Origin: Enterococcus malodoratus ATCC 43197
GTDB lineage: Bacteria > Bacillota > Bacilli > Lactobacillales > Enterococcaceae
Assembly: GCF_000407185.1 (NCBI RefSeq)
Contig: NZ_KE136482.1
Location: forward strand, 806,001 to 870,000
Direction: 5' to 3'
Length of the DNA stretch: 64,000 bases
Position numbers and translations under genes: made by a program. Of the stretch, positions 18,452 through 28,540 are shown in pieces; position 1 is the stretch's first letter; each line of letters begins with the position of its first letter. The notes under the pieces were generated by a model, which saw only the letters and a list, made by a program, of their open reading frames with translations, was not told the origin of the DNA and ran no database searches.

Positions 18452-21400
18452 TTATCTTCTTTGTAATATCGGCTCTATAACCTCTTGAATAACTTTTGTG
18501 TAAGCTGGCTTGATGCTGGATTTATATTTTAGTGGACTAAGTGCCTGATCGCCATACTTTTCTTTGTAGGCCGCATAATCTTGCGATTTTCTTAGTTCAT
18601 ATTCACCGCGCTGTTTGGTAGCGCCTCGTCTATAATTTTTGACAAGGAATAATAACTCATCATAACCAACGAACCATTGCTTAGAAATTGATTTAACTTG
18701 ATTTTGGATTGTTTCTTCAATTAAAGCATCCAAAAGATTAGAAACAGATTGCCCACGATAAAGTTCTGGATCTAATTGCACTTGTAGCCAAAGACTGTTT
18801 ATCAAATCTGCTAAGCCTGAGTTTGTCTTCCCAAGTTCGTTAATATATTCTGAAACCGCCTTGATATCTTTATTAGATAGTTCTCTCACCTCTAATCTAT
18901 CGTCAGGAATGAAAGCCTGAATGAGAGATAAAATATAGTTGTAATTAATTTCGTCAGTATGAACGCTAGATAATTCATAGAAAATATCAATATCAGAGCT
19001 TTCATCATCAGAGCCAGGATCTTCTCGACGCCTTTTTAATTCTTCAATCACATTCTCATATTTCCCTGCATACTCTTCAATTATTTTGGTTGTCAAATTT
19101 GACTCCTCGAAAATAACCTCTTGGTTATAGTCAGAATAAACTTGAATCGAAGCAAAATACTTATCAAATTCTTGGTATGCTTTGGCAAATCGTTTTAAGT
19201 CCGCATCAGTGGCAGAGCCAATTTCTGGTGTTTCTTCTGGTGTTCTTGCAATATGTTTTAACTGTTTTACTTTTTCATCAAAATTTGCCTTTTCTTCTTC
19301 CCAATTTGGCGCTAAGACATAATTTTCACCACCGTTGCTATATAAACGTAGAGCATAGTCAACAGCCTCTTTAAAAAGATGTGGTTTTTGAAAAGTCACA
19401 ATTTGACCATAAGATTTTGTCTTATCAAAAAGTCGGTTCGTTCTACTGAATGCTTGAATTAAGTCCTGTGGTTTCATTGGCGCTCGATCAATGAATAGAG
19501 TCGAAAGGCAAGGCGCATCAAAACCTGTTAATAAACGATTAACAACAATCACCAAATCAAGTTGTTCTTCTCTAAAGGTAAACCGTTCTTTTTTACGTGC
19601 TAATCGCTCATTGACATCGCTGTTATACGCTCGAATATCTGTTACTGAATAATGAGTGTTAAACTCCTCATTATAATCCTTAGTCGCTTGTTTCATATGC
19701 TTTTGATTATCAACACTCGATTCTTCATTTTCAGTTATTGAATAGGTTATGGCTATTTTGGGAAAATCAGGCAATACACGTTTTCCTTTTTCACTTACTT
19801 TCACTGACATGGCGCCATTCTTAACCTGTTGAAACAAATCATAATATTTTTGAGCGATTGCGATACTTTTAACAGTCAATATTGCACTATACGTCCGCCC
19901 AACGCCATTTTGAAAACCTAATTTTTGATAAGAATGATTAACGATCGAATCAATCACTTCCAGCATATGTTCTTCTGTTTCATAAATTGAATCTTGAATT
20001 TCATTTTCTTCGATATCATTAATGAACGTCTGCTTATATTCAGGTTGAAAGCCAAGAACGGCTTTATCATGAATTGCTTCTTTAACTGTGTATTGATGTA
20101 GCCTGTCACCGTATTGTGCTTCAGTAGTTTGAGCTAAATCACCTTTTTGCGCACGTTTATTTTCCTTGAAGATTGGCGTACCGGTGAACCCGTACCAAAG
20201 AGAGTGAACAAAGAATTGTTGAATTGCTCGTTGGCGTTCTGGAGAAACCGCACGATGACATTCATCCACTACAAAAGCCAGTTTTAGCTCTTTAATTTTT
20301 TTATACTCTCTTGCGTATTTGCCCTCTTCGAACTTTTTCATCATGGTATTAATCTTTTGAATTGTCGTCACAACTACTCGTTTATCTGAAGCATAAAGAC
20401 GCTTCACTAAATTGTGAGTATTCTCAGTTTCATCGATATCAATTGTGTCATTTTCTGCATAAGAAAGAAAACTTGAAGTCGTCTGTTGGTCTAAGTCTCT
20501 CCTGTCTACAACAAAAATCGTTTTTTCAATCGCTGGAATTTGAAGTAAATTACGTGCCACTTTATAACTGGTCAAAGTCTTACCGCTGCCGGTAGTATGC
20601 CACACATAACCAGATTGTTGGCGACCGCTGGCTTTTTTAACCGCTTCAATTGCGTGAACTTGATATGGACGAAGCAAGATTAAAGCTTTTTTATCATCAT
20701 CAATTACTGAATATTGCATAACCATCTGGTGCGCTCGCGGAATTGATAATACTTGATCGGTAAAATCGTTTAGTGCAACAACTGGTCGATTATTTTTATC
20801 GACCCACTTTGTCAAGAATTGGTCATTTATCTTAGATTCTTTAGCTGCAGCAATATATCTTGTTTCGGTCGCATTAGAAACAACGAACATTTGTAAAGTA
20901 GAGTAAATACCTCTGAACTTTCCTTCGCCATCATATTTTTTTATTTGACGAAAAGCATCCATAAATCCTGTTGATCGATTCTTTAGCTCAATATGAATCA
21001 TCGGTAACCCATTAATTAATAAGGTCACATCTAAACGTCGATTAGCATCTTTAGTGTCAATCTTATCTCTTTGTACCTGATTAACTACTTCATAACTAGA
21101 TTTTCCGCCAGCCACATTATCCCGCCACAAAACTTCTAATCTAATCGTTCCTAGACTTGCGTCTTCTCGCTGAACTTGGACTTTAGCGATACCATTTTCA
21201 CCAGCAATCCATTTTGCGGCTTCATAATAATTTACAAAATTCAGTTGGTTTTGAATTTGAAGTTTTTCTTGCTCGGTTAAAGAATTACCGTCTAGTACCC
21301 GTACATTATTTTGTTCTAATTTCTCAAAGAAATTTTGCCATAATAAAGAATCAGTATTTAAGTCTTTCCGATAAGTCCATTGACTCTCACCACTTGTTAA

Positions 21401-21454
21401 TTGGTTAATAAGTTGTTTTTCGATAACTGCTTCGCTTGTATAATCACTACTCAT
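18452..21454 (-). CDS. hsdR: Type I restriction endonuclease/translocase subunit HsdR
   Basis: A 1000-aa motor nuclease. The N-terminal PD-(D/E)xK nuclease is seen in [22 protein letters not shown] (two adjacent parts). The SF2 translocase carries Walker [12 protein letters not shown], the DECHR Walker B and a later QAFSRTNR motif VI. In the R2M2S complex it pulls DNA past the enzyme and cuts at a distance from unmethylated sites. The start ATG follows AGGGAG. It is the first gene of the hsdRMS operon; -10 TATAAT lies at 21489-21494 on the minus strand. The length is normal and no lesions are seen. Confidence 0.93.
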   Translation of the reverse strand: MSSDYTSEAVIEKQLINQLTSGESQWTYRKDLNTDSLLWQNFFEKLEQNNVRVLDGNSLTEQEKLQIQNQLNFVNYYEAAKWIAGENGIAKVQVQREDASLGTIRLEVLWRDNVAGGKSSYEVVNQVQRDKIDTKDANRRLDVTLLINGLPMIHIELKNRSTGFMDAFRQIKKYDGEGKFRGIYSTLQMFVVSNATETRYIAAAKESKINDQFLTKWVDKNNRPVVALNDFTDQVLSIPRAHQMVMQYSVIDDDKKALILLRPYQVHAIEAVKKASGRQQSGYVWHTTGSGKTLTSYKVARNLLQIPAIEKTIFVVDRRDLDQQTTSSFLSYAENDTIDIDETENTHNLVKRLYASDKRVVVTTIQKINTMMKKFEEGKYAREYKKIKELKLAFVVDECHRAVSPERQRAIQQFFVHSLWYGFTGTPIFKENKRAQKGDLAQTTEAQYGDRLHQYTVKEAIHDKAVLGFQPEYKQTFINDIEENEIQDSIYETEEHMLEVIDSIVNHSYQKLGFQNGVGRTYSAILTVKSIAIAQKYYDLFQQVKNGAMSVKVSEKGKRVLPDFPKIAITYSITENEESSVDNQKHMKQATKDYNEEFNTHYSVTDIRAYNSDVNERLARKKERFTFREEQLDLVIVVNRLLTGFDAPCLSTLFIDRAPMKPQDLIQAFSRTNRLFDKTKSYGQIVTFQKPHLFKEAVDYALRLYSNGGENYVLAPNWEEEKANFDEKVKQLKHIARTPEETPEIGSATDADLKRFAKAYQEFDKYFASIQVYSDYNQEVIFEESNLTTKIIEEYAGKYENVIEELKRRREDPGSDDESSDIDIFYELSSVHTDEINYNYILSLIQAFIPDDRLEVRELSNKDIKAVSEYINELGKTNSGLADLINSLWLQVQLDPELYRGQSVSNLLDALIEETIQNQVKSISKQWFVGYDELLFLVKNYRRGATKQRGEYELRKSQDYAAYKEKYGDQALSPLKYKSSIKPAYTKVIQEVIEPILQRR

Positions 21455-21488
21455 TTCTTCAACTCCCTAAATATAGGATTTTCGCTTT

Positions 21489-21494
21489 ATTATA
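21489..21494 (-). promoter_or_regulatory. -10 element of the hsdRMS promoter
   Basis: A perfect TATAAT on the minus strand, 35 bp before the hsdR ATG, preceded by a G/A-T-rich spacer. No good -35 hexamer is visible at 17 bp. Confidence 0.5.
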
Positions 21495-21648
21495 TCGTAA
21501 GTATAAAATGAACTCATACTTGTAATTATATCACGAATGCGCTTATCTCCTAGTAATTTTAATAAGTCTATCTATGAAATATGGGATTTCCGACCATTTC
21601 TATTACCATATATAAGTACCAAACTAATAAATATATGGAGGCGTTAAA

Positions 21649-22005
21649 ATGGAACAAGCTAAAAAGAATAGTAAGTTTAAAGAATTGGAGAAATTAGATA
21701 GTGTTAAGGTTGGCTATGCTCGAGTAAGTAGTTTAGACGATCGTCAAAAACTAGGTCTTGAAGTCCAGACAGAAGCATTGACCGGTTGCACAGTTATCTT
21801 CTCAGAGAAACAATCTGGCAGTAACGACAATAGAGTAGAATTAGACAAAGCAATTAACCTTGCTAAAGATTTATCTGGTTGCGGGAAACAAGTGTCTTTC
21901 TGTGTCTACAAAATGGATAGATTAAGCCGTAAGACCTCTAATACCGTGACAAAAAGTTATGGTATTTTTTTATTGAATATCATCAGAATTGGAAGCAAAA
22001 CATAA
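21649..22005 (+). pseudogene. Truncated serine recombinase (resolvase/invertase N-terminus)
   Basis: The first 100 or so residues match the catalytic core of a small serine recombinase: VGYARVSSLDDRQKLGLEVQ with the nucleophilic serine, and KMDRLSRKT with the conserved arginines. The remainder of the catalytic domain and the DNA-binding helix-turn-helix are missing; the last 18 residues are unrelated. A good ribosome site (GGAGG) precedes the ATG. It is a dead fragment, probably a trace of an older insertion beside the restriction locus. The 287 bp after it contain no gene I can support. Confidence 0.75.
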
Positions 22006-22292
22006 AATACAACGGGTAATTGAGCCCTTTTTCTAAACGAATAGCCCAAAGATAGTTGATTTGAATTACGGTATAATCAATAAAGTGATTACGTTCAAAT
22101 TGTCTTAGAGCTGCCTTATTTTTAAATTTATGTTTTATCTTTAATCTACCTTTCTAATAAGATAAACAATCAAGATTTATTTTTTGTACATTGCTATAGT
22201 CTGGTTATAAAATTCCCTTTACTGTTGTCTCGTAGCGGTATAGAATATTATTGCTATTGCACACAATTAAATTTAACTAAAATCCAAAATTA

Positions 22293-23396
22293 TTATTGCG
22301 TTTTATTCTTCCCCCAATCAATATCATCTATCTCTTCATAATTCTGCGCATCTTCCATAGTAAAAACACCAATTTTCTTAGATTCCATTCGAATTTTATC
22401 TTTAAATATTAGCGCTAAATCAGTAAAGAAACTATCACTTGTCTCAATCTGTGCCATGTTCAATAATTGCTTTCCAACTTGAGTAAACGAATAGCTCTTG
22501 TATTCCACCTTATAGTTATTCCCTTCGCTTGTAGAAATAACTAGAACTAAATTGTCATTTTGGAATCCATATAGATATGGATATTCTACATCAAACCTAT
22601 TCTCTACAGTTACCCCAATTAGCTCACAATCTTTCATTCTTCGAAACTCATTAAAGCCAATCCCGTGTTTTTTATATAAATCTAGTTCTTCATCAGTTGA
22701 TGGATAGTAAAGATATTCTTCACCATCTTCTTCGGTAATAACTAAAGTTGCCAGTTTTGTAATTATTTCAACTTCATATTCATCTAGGAGATTTAATACT
22801 TCTTGCGTCCGAAGAGATAGTTTGTAATTCTCTAATTCTTCTAGTTCTATTAGTCTATGCCACGGAAGTACAGATTTAGCTTCTGCTTTAATTTCTAACA
22901 ATGGGTCTATTTGTATATAATGCGTATTTGAATTATTTTGTATTTCTAAAGTATAATAAAGTACTTCGGCTAAAAAGATATATACATTTTTATTATAATT
23001 CAATCTGTAGGACTGGATTATACCATTTCGGATGTCACCAGATAAATTGGTGGCATTTTTTATTTTGCCTAATACTTCTTTGGCAACAGCTTGGCTATCG
23101 AATTTATTGTCTCTATAGTTTATGCTCATAAATCTCTGGATAACCTGTTGAATATAATTATGGAATGTTACTTCTGCGATTTCATCTTGTACTACTTTAT
23201 ATAATGTTCTTCCCTTATTATTGCCATTAAAGAATTTATTGTAGAAAGTTTCACCCACCATGCTTTTAACCTCTCGATAGATGACAAGACAGAGTCCTTC
23301 ACTAAGGGTTTTGGGGAGTTTCCAATCCACACCAGTTATATTTTTATGAATTACTTTAAAATAGCTTGAAACATTAAACAAAAGTTCTTCCTCCAA
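22293..23396 (-). CDS. Unrecognised 367-aa protein at the cargo/transfer boundary
   Basis: No family is recognised with confidence. The sequence is helical and acidic. The C-terminal third contains FTQVGKQLLNMAQIETSD, which resembles the small helical repeat found at the end of some DUF2806-type and abortive-infection-type proteins. No membrane segment or signal peptide is visible. The gene is alone, divergent from the transfer operon starting at 23524, and lies between the restriction locus and that operon. It could be cargo (defence) or a regulator of transfer; the sequence does not decide. Confidence 0.65.
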   Translation of the reverse strand: MEEELLFNVSSYFKVIHKNITGVDWKLPKTLSEGLCLVIYREVKSMVGETFYNKFFNGNNKGRTLYKVVQDEIAEVTFHNYIQQVIQRFMSINYRDNKFDSQAVAKEVLGKIKNATNLSGDIRNGIIQSYRLNYNKNVYIFLAEVLYYTLEIQNNSNTHYIQIDPLLEIKAEAKSVLPWHRLIELEELENYKLSLRTQEVLNLLDEYEVEIITKLATLVITEEDGEEYLYYPSTDEELDLYKKHGIGFNEFRRMKDCELIGVTVENRFDVEYPYLYGFQNDNLVLVISTSEGNNYKVEYKSYSFTQVGKQLLNMAQIETSDSFFTDLALIFKDKIRMESKKIGVFTMEDAQNYEEIDDIDWGKNKTQ

Positions 23397-23523
23397 TCAG
23401 CAAGATATTGGCAAGATTATAGCAACAAACCGCTCAATCGCCGTGATAATCTCTATACATAAACTAGCTAGTTTAAATTATATCACTCGAGTGAATAGCT
23501 TAACAATTAGGGAGGAATACAAA

Positions 23524-23832
23524 ATGAACCCACAACAACAGAACCAATTCTCAACATCACTTAGCCCTGCAAACTTCTCAACTGAACATATGCCACTTGC
23601 TGCTAAACGTCAGATCCATAAAGACTCATGCGATATTTTCCGTGCAGTAGTGCATAAAAATATGCTTGAAAATGGGATGTCTTTAGTGACAAATACAGCA
23701 ATGACTAATATCGCTAATTTATCGTTGCTTGAGTCTCAGCTGTCTGCTATTGCACCAACTGCTGAAAATCGGCTGAGATTTATCGTTGACCAGTACACAA
23801 TTAAGGCTAATAACCGCTTAGGAGGATATTAA
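23524..23832 (+). CDS. Small protein, first gene of the element's transfer operon
   Basis: A 102-aa product. ATG 23524 follows AGGGAGGAATACAAA; the frame is open upstream to 23443, but that part lacks a ribosome site. It is rich in N, Q and S at the N-terminus and then helical (LLESQLSAIAPTAENRLRFIVDQYT). No family is recognised. Two bases separate it from the next gene, so it is the first gene of an operon that continues toward the recombinase. Confidence 0.7.
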   Translation: MNPQQQNQFSTSLSPANFSTEHMPLAAKRQIHKDSCDIFRAVVHKNMLENGMSLVTNTAMTNIANLSLLESQLSAIAPTAENRLRFIVDQYTIKANNRLGGY

Positions 23833-23833
23833 G

Positions 23834-24091
23834 ATGCAGATAGATATTATTACAGGAGTATTCTTCTTCTTTTTAGCTATGGGTATATTCTGCTCTGCAT
23901 TATCTGCCTACTGGTTTGTTGAAGATTTAATTAATAAATATCGAGGTAAATCTAAAACAAAAAAGACAGAATACACCGAGGAAGAAGAGTTCTATGCAAC
24001 CTTACTTCAAATGAAATCGGACTTAGATGCTGAAGCTTTTGAAGCTAGTAGAGATATGCTAAATGAAGTGTTTCGACATAAACGAGAGTAA
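23834..24091 (+). CDS. Small single-pass membrane protein
   Basis: An 85-aa protein with one N-terminal membrane helix (about residues 5-30; GVFFFFLAMGIFCSALSAYW), followed by a basic stretch (NKYRGKSKTKK) and an acidic helical tail. The charge pattern predicts the tail in the cytoplasm. The ribosome site is TTAGGAGGATATTAAG. It is translationally close to the previous gene and may anchor part of the transfer apparatus. No family is recognised. Confidence 0.7.
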   Translation: MQIDIITGVFFFFLAMGIFCSALSAYWFVEDLINKYRGKSKTKKTEYTEEEEFYATLLQMKSDLDAEAFEASRDMLNEVFRHKRE

Positions 24092-24282
24092 TTTTTACAA
24101 CGGTGGACAACTAATACAATTTTAGCCAATTTCACCCCTGTTAGAGTGATTCGTATCGCTTTTAATTTTAATCATTCAAAATTTGCATTTTTACTATGTT
24201 TTCTATATAAATCGGAGAGATTTTAGGCAAAAAAATCTGCTTGAAATCTTTCTAGTTCAGTTAAAGGAAAGGATGAAATTAA

Positions 24283-24897
24283 ATGACAGAAAAAACAATC
24301 AATACTACAAAAAATCCAACTAAATATAAGACAGTCTTGGCAGACCCACCTTGGGATATCCAACAAAAAGGTAAATCTCGAGGGGCAATTAAGCATTACA
24401 ACTTAATGACTTTAGAGCGGATCAAAGCCATACCGATTGCCGATTTAGTGGAAGAAAATGCACATTGTTGGCTTTGGGTAACTAATGCAACCTTGGAGGC
24501 AGGCTATGATGTTTTGCGTGCATGGGGCTTTACACCTCGCAGTATCTATACGTGGGTAAAACCAAGATTAGGGCTAGGTGTATATCTTAGAAACTCTACA
24601 GAGCATTTACTACTCGGCACACGTGGTAAAGCACCAATTCAGTTTAAAGGACAGATGAACTGGGGCTTTATGCCCCTTCAAGATCATAGTCACAAACCCG
24701 AAGAAGTTTATGACATTATTGAACGCTGTTCTGAAGGTAACTACCTAGAACTATTCGCTAGACGACCAAGACACGGCTGGGATATTTGGGGTAATGAGGT
24801 GGCTAGTGATGTGAAAATCAGGGACTTCCCTGTACCAGCCTACAAAGTAAATGCTAAAGATTTTACGAAAACAGAAATGGAGCGTGAGAATGGATGA
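24283..24897 (+). CDS. MT-A70-family DNA N6-adenine methyltransferase
   Basis: A 204-aa solitary methyltransferase of the MT-A70/phage type. The catalytic DPPW is at residues 21-24 (TVLADPPWDIQQKG), followed by HCWLWVTN and NSTEHLLLGTRG, and by NYLELFARRPRHGWDIWGNE near the C-terminus. Members methylate adenine in DNA and occur on phages and conjugative elements, where they often protect incoming DNA from host restriction. No cognate nuclease is adjacent. It sits inside the transfer operon and overlaps the next gene by 4 bp (ATGA). Confidence 0.85.
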   Translation: MTEKTINTTKNPTKYKTVLADPPWDIQQKGKSRGAIKHYNLMTLERIKAIPIADLVEENAHCWLWVTNATLEAGYDVLRAWGFTPRSIYTWVKPRLGLGVYLRNSTEHLLLGTRGKAPIQFKGQMNWGFMPLQDHSHKPEEVYDIIERCSEGNYLELFARRPRHGWDIWGNEVASDVKIRDFPVPAYKVNAKDFTKTEMERENG

Positions 24898-25091
24898 AGC
24901 TAGACAAAGAAAAAGACCCACCAACCAAGAAAATCAGCTCCTATATTTTCTGGTTCATCATTGCTTGTGTTGGTATCAACTGGGGCATCAAGCTACTACT
25001 AGAGGTTTGGTGGGTGTTGGCGATAGTTATTGGACTAATCACCATTTTAGCACTCTTACTTCGTCTCAAACACTGGAGAGATTGGAGTTAA
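24894..25091 (+). CDS. Small two-helix membrane protein
   Basis: A 65-aa protein with two adjacent hydrophobic helices (YIFWFIIACVGINWGIKLL and VWWVLAIVIGLITILALLL) and charged ends. It is coupled to the methyltransferase gene by a 4-bp overlap and lies 4 bp before the TraD-like ATPase. Small membrane proteins in this position often partner the coupling ATPase, but no homology is recognised. Confidence 0.7.
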   Translation: MKLDKEKDPPTKKISSYIFWFIIACVGINWGIKLLLEVWWVLAIVIGLITILALLLRLKHWRDWS

Positions 25092-25095
25092 GCCA

Positions 25096-27270
25096 ATGAA
25101 ACGACAATTAGAAAATATTCAGTGGCAAGCAGTTTCATTTCTTCGACCATTAGAATTTCAAGAGGTTGTAGACACATTAGCACACCTTGCGGGTCTAACC
25201 GGTCGAAAGAGTTTTGTGTGGGAAATTAGAAGTCAAAATAACAAGATTAGTCATTTTATCGGGGCGGAAACAAAAGATTTAAGAAATATCACTAAGCTAT
25301 TTTCTAGACATAAAAAATTTCAATTTAGCCGTAATCCGAAATTTGAACGAAAACCTACTAAATCTGCTTACGAACTAGGACTGACTAGTCAAGTATTACC
25401 ACTAAAAGTCAAAGAAGGCGACAATTTTCTGCGGACGACTTTAGCAACACTGGCTAGAAATACCAAAGATACAGTGGTTATTCAGATTATTGTGGGTAAA
25501 AGCTTTGCGCCACACTCTTTACCGAAGAATCTACCAAATCCACACACGACTTGGTGGCAAGCCATTACTGGCAACCTCCCACCAATTACAACTGAAACCA
25601 GAAAACAGCTGACAGATAAGCAATCGCAACCACAATTTAGCTGTAGCTTACGGATTGGCTCGACTTCAGACTACCTCACTGATCTTAAGTCGCTAATCGG
25701 TTGCTTTAAAATATTAGAATCTAGCGAAGTTAAAATGCGCTTTAAACCAATTTTGCCTACAAAAATAGATGAAGTTCGCTTACCACTCCAATTTCCGCTC
25801 AAATTGTCGACACTTGAACTTGCCTGCTTGGGATTATTCCCGAATGGCAACGAGGAATTAGATGGATTTGCAAATCTTCATCCAAAAGTTATTCTACCAC
25901 CACTAGGGTTAAAACAAAACCACAAGCGGATTTTTGGCGAAGCAACAGCTTTAAATAGCTCACTAGAAACCAAGAAATTAGGTATTTCTGGTAGCGATTC
26001 CCTGTTTCATACGGTGCTACTTGGTGGTACAGGCTCTGGTAAGAGTACCGCTATGTTGCGATTGGCGCTTTCAGATATTGAAAGTGGCAACTCTGCCCTC
26101 GTCATTGACCCAAAGGGTGATCTTGTTCGAGATATTTTAGAGCGCTATCCAAAAGCTCGTGAAGATGATTTAGTAATCATCGATCCAACTAACGAGCGCC
26201 CGATAGGCTTAAATCCTTTTGACCTGTTGAGATTTGGTATTTCGCCCGAACTCTTAACTCAGCACTTGATGGCAATCTTCCAAGACTTGTTTTCAGATAA
26301 TTGGGGGATTCGTAGTTCAGATGTTTTAAGCCATGCCATTTTAACGCTGGCTAAAACGAAGCACGCCACACTATTAATGTTGCCTCAATTATTGACTAAC
26401 AAGCAATTCCGCAAAACTCTACTCAAAGACATTCACGATCCATTTGGCGTAGAAAGCTTCTGGAACTATTACGATAGTCTCAGCCAAGGCGAACAAACGC
26501 AACTAATCTCGCCAGTTTTAAATAAACTAAGACAAATCTTTATCCATCCAAGTTTAAAATATTTGTTTGGACAGACAAATAACAAATTTAGCTTGACAGA
26601 TTTATACTTCAAACGCAAAGTCGTTTTAGTATCGCTTAATAAGGGCGTTCTAGGCGCTGAGTCAGCCCGTTTCCTAGGTTCTATTATAGTGAGCCTAACT
26701 TGGAGTTTAGCGCTCCACAGGGCGAGTATTCCGCCCGAAAAACGCCACCGAGTCTCACTGTTTATTGACGAACTTCAGGATTACTTGAGATTACCAACTA
26801 GCTTATCTGATGCGCTTATTCAAGCTAGAGGGCTTGGCGTGTCTTTAACCCTTGCCCATCAGTATCGCCACCAATTGACACAAGAGATTAAAATGGCGAT
26901 TGACGCTAACTGCAAAAATAAGATTTGTTTTGGTTTAGACATGAATGATGCGCAAGATATGGCTCGCCAAGCACCAGAACTGATAGCAGATGATTTCTAC
27001 TCCCTCCCGCAATACCACATTTATGTGAGGCTCCATAATGGTGGCAATTCGACGAATTGGCTACTTGGTAAGACCTTCGCGCCAGCACCTAAGACCAGAG
27101 ATTATGTCGATTTAGTTGCACGAAATGCCCTCAAATATGGCGAGGCAATTCCCGAAATTGAAGCACAGCTTGCCAAACAATTTGGCTATGATGAACTCAA
27201 TTCGAACGACAAAACAGACCAAATACCACCTCAAAATATTGGTAGACGCAAGAAAATAACAGATGAATAA
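25096..27270 (+). CDS. TraD/VirD4-like conjugative coupling ATPase
   Basis: A 724-aa ATPase. Walker A is VLLGGTGSGKSTAML (about residues 310-324), followed by LVIDPKGDLVRDIL and the Walker B LFIDELQDYLRL, then QARGLGVSLTLAHQYRHQL. This order is typical of the VirD4/TraD (TrwB) type that feeds DNA to a transfer channel. The N-terminal 280 residues look soluble; no clear membrane helices are visible, unlike canonical VirD4, so membrane anchoring may come from the neighbouring small proteins. It is followed by the replication-relaxation gene. Confidence 0.8.
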   Translation: MKRQLENIQWQAVSFLRPLEFQEVVDTLAHLAGLTGRKSFVWEIRSQNNKISHFIGAETKDLRNITKLFSRHKKFQFSRNPKFERKPTKSAYELGLTSQVLPLKVKEGDNFLRTTLATLARNTKDTVVIQIIVGKSFAPHSLPKNLPNPHTTWWQAITGNLPPITTETRKQLTDKQSQPQFSCSLRIGSTSDYLTDLKSLIGCFKILESSEVKMRFKPILPTKIDEVRLPLQFPLKLSTLELACLGLFPNGNEELDGFANLHPKVILPPLGLKQNHKRIFGEATALNSSLETKKLGISGSDSLFHTVLLGGTGSGKSTAMLRLALSDIESGNSALVIDPKGDLVRDILERYPKAREDDLVIIDPTNERPIGLNPFDLLRFGISPELLTQHLMAIFQDLFSDNWGIRSSDVLSHAILTLAKTKHATLLMLPQLLTNKQFRKTLLKDIHDPFGVESFWNYYDSLSQGEQTQLISPVLNKLRQIFIHPSLKYLFGQTNNKFSLTDLYFKRKVVLVSLNKGVLGAESARFLGSIIVSLTWSLALHRASIPPEKRHRVSLFIDELQDYLRLPTSLSDALIQARGLGVSLTLAHQYRHQLTQEIKMAIDANCKNKICFGLDMNDAQDMARQAPELIADDFYSLPQYHIYVRLHNGGNSTNWLLGKTFAPAPKTRDYVDLVARNALKYGEAIPEIEAQLAKQFGYDELNSNDKTDQIPPQNIGRRKKITDE

Positions 27271-27432
27271 GTTGATTTAACCGTTCGTTTCGGTATTCGG
27301 TTCACGACCATAAGCAAATACAAGTTATCGGCGCTAAACCGCCATTATTAAACATAATTTGCACAGGACTTACCCCGTATTTCTCTATATTTACATACGG
27401 AGATAACCCCTAGTGCAGAAAGGATTTCCTAT

Positions 27433-28230
27433 ATGAAACCAACTGAATTATCTGCCAAAGAAGAACAGCTACTTAAGTTCCTATTTAAGGCAAAATATGC
27501 CACAACTAAACAACTTTCTAGGTTCTATTTTTCAGATAGTGTGAGCAGTTCAACTGCACTAAGAAGAGCGAATTTGACAACTAAGAAGCTAAATGAAAAA
27601 GGATATATCAAACACCTAGATAGAAGAATCGGTGGGATCAGAGCTGGGAGCGGATCTTTCGTATGGAAAATAAATACCAACGGCATGAAGTATTTAAAAC
27701 AAAAACAAATGAATTTAAGTATTACTCGGCAAAATAGCTATGAGCCGACTTGGCATCACTTAGAACACACTTTAGCGATTTCTGAAATATATGTGCAATT
27801 AGCTGAACTGAAAAATAAGCATTTAGTTCAGTCAATCGATAGCTTTCAGTTTGAGCCGAACTGTTGGCGAGGCTGGTTAGATAATCATGCAGGGAGAATG
27901 ATTCTAAAACCAGACTGCTATATTGAAATCTCACTAGACAATTATCTCTATAACTATTTTGTCGAGGTAGATAAAAACACCGAAAGTCTAGCACGCGTGA
28001 TTAACAAATCTAAACAATATATCCGCTATTTTAATTTAAATATCGAACAAAAAGATACTGGCGTTTTTCCTTTAGTGCTTTGGGTTGTACCAGATGAAAA
28101 ACGCAAGCTAGCGATTGAAAAAAGAATTCAACAAGAGCTACAAGATTACTGGGCGTTATTTCAGGTTATTTCACTCGATGATTTAAGAGATTTTATGATT
28201 GGAGGCATTAGCGATGGAAAAGCAGATTAA
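27433..28230 (+). CDS. Replication-relaxation family protein
   Basis: A 265-aa protein of the Replic_Relax type. An N-terminal winged-helix part (KEEQLLKFLFKAKYATTKQLSRFYF, residues 9-33 in two pieces) is followed by a conserved WHHLEHTLAISEIYVQL segment and a restriction-endonuclease-like core (MILKPDCYIEI, then YFVEVDKNTES). These proteins occur on conjugative and rolling-circle elements and are thought to act in initiation or nicking-related steps. It could stand in for the relaxase, which is otherwise not recognised in this element. The 162 bp before it contain a CCGTAT/ATACGG hairpin but no gene. Confidence 0.75.
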   Translation: MKPTELSAKEEQLLKFLFKAKYATTKQLSRFYFSDSVSSSTALRRANLTTKKLNEKGYIKHLDRRIGGIRAGSGSFVWKINTNGMKYLKQKQMNLSITRQNSYEPTWHHLEHTLAISEIYVQLAELKNKHLVQSIDSFQFEPNCWRGWLDNHAGRMILKPDCYIEISLDNYLYNYFVEVDKNTESLARVINKSKQYIRYFNLNIEQKDTGVFPLVLWVVPDEKRKLAIEKRIQQELQDYWALFQVISLDDLRDFMIGGISDGKAD

Positions 28231-28324
28231 GATTGGTGGCACCACCTATATTGTTAAGCAGAAATTTGTCGGCAAAAAGCCGTTAAAGCAACTGATTGAA
28301 CGACTTATTTTACAAGGAAAATAG
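28214..28324 (+). CDS. TnpW-like 36-aa protein
   Basis: A short frame overlapping the previous gene by 17 bp, preceded by GGAGG. The product MEKQIKIGGTTYIVKQKF (first half) resembles the small TnpW proteins of Tn4451-type elements, which share the KIGxTTYxV start and a helical LKQLIERLI end. It lies just upstream of the large serine recombinase, as TnpW does of TnpX. Function in the family is unknown. Confidence 0.6.
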   Translation: MEKQIKIGGTTYIVKQKFVGKKPLKQLIERLILQGK

Positions 28325-28329
28325 ATAAA

Positions 28330-28440
28330 AAAGCTGAAACGACCGCTTAGCGTTGTAGAAATTTAGGAAAAAGGCGGAAGCGAGCTTCAGCTCGTGCGCA
28401 CTTTTTATCTAATTTCCTAAACGCTGGTCGTTGAAGCTAG
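28330..28440. other. Long imperfect hairpin (structured RNA or terminator candidate)
   Basis: The two halves can pair in register: AGCTxxxACGACC (28332-) with GGTCGTTGAAGCT (-28438), AGCG with CGCT, and TTTAGGAAA with TTTCCTAAA. The apex contains a second hairpin (GAGCTTCAGCTC, 28382-28393). The structure fills most of the gap between the TnpW-like gene and the recombinase gene. It is larger than a usual terminator and lacks a clear T-run. Confidence 0.5.
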
Positions 28441-28540
28441 ATTAAATAAAATCAAGACTCCACTTTTTGCCCAAAGCACGCTATACTGTCAGTGGGTTAT
28501 AGGTGAAATCTAAAATAATAACAATTAGGAGGCCACTTAT

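Noticed and set aside
24851-25099. 82-codon frame overlapping the methyltransferase end
   Set aside because: It is a shadow of the real 65-aa gene at 24894, which has the 4-bp coupling overlap and membrane helices.
28330-28440. Group II intron or tRNA-like structure
   Set aside because: No domain V, no reverse transcriptase and no cloverleaf; only a long imperfect hairpin.
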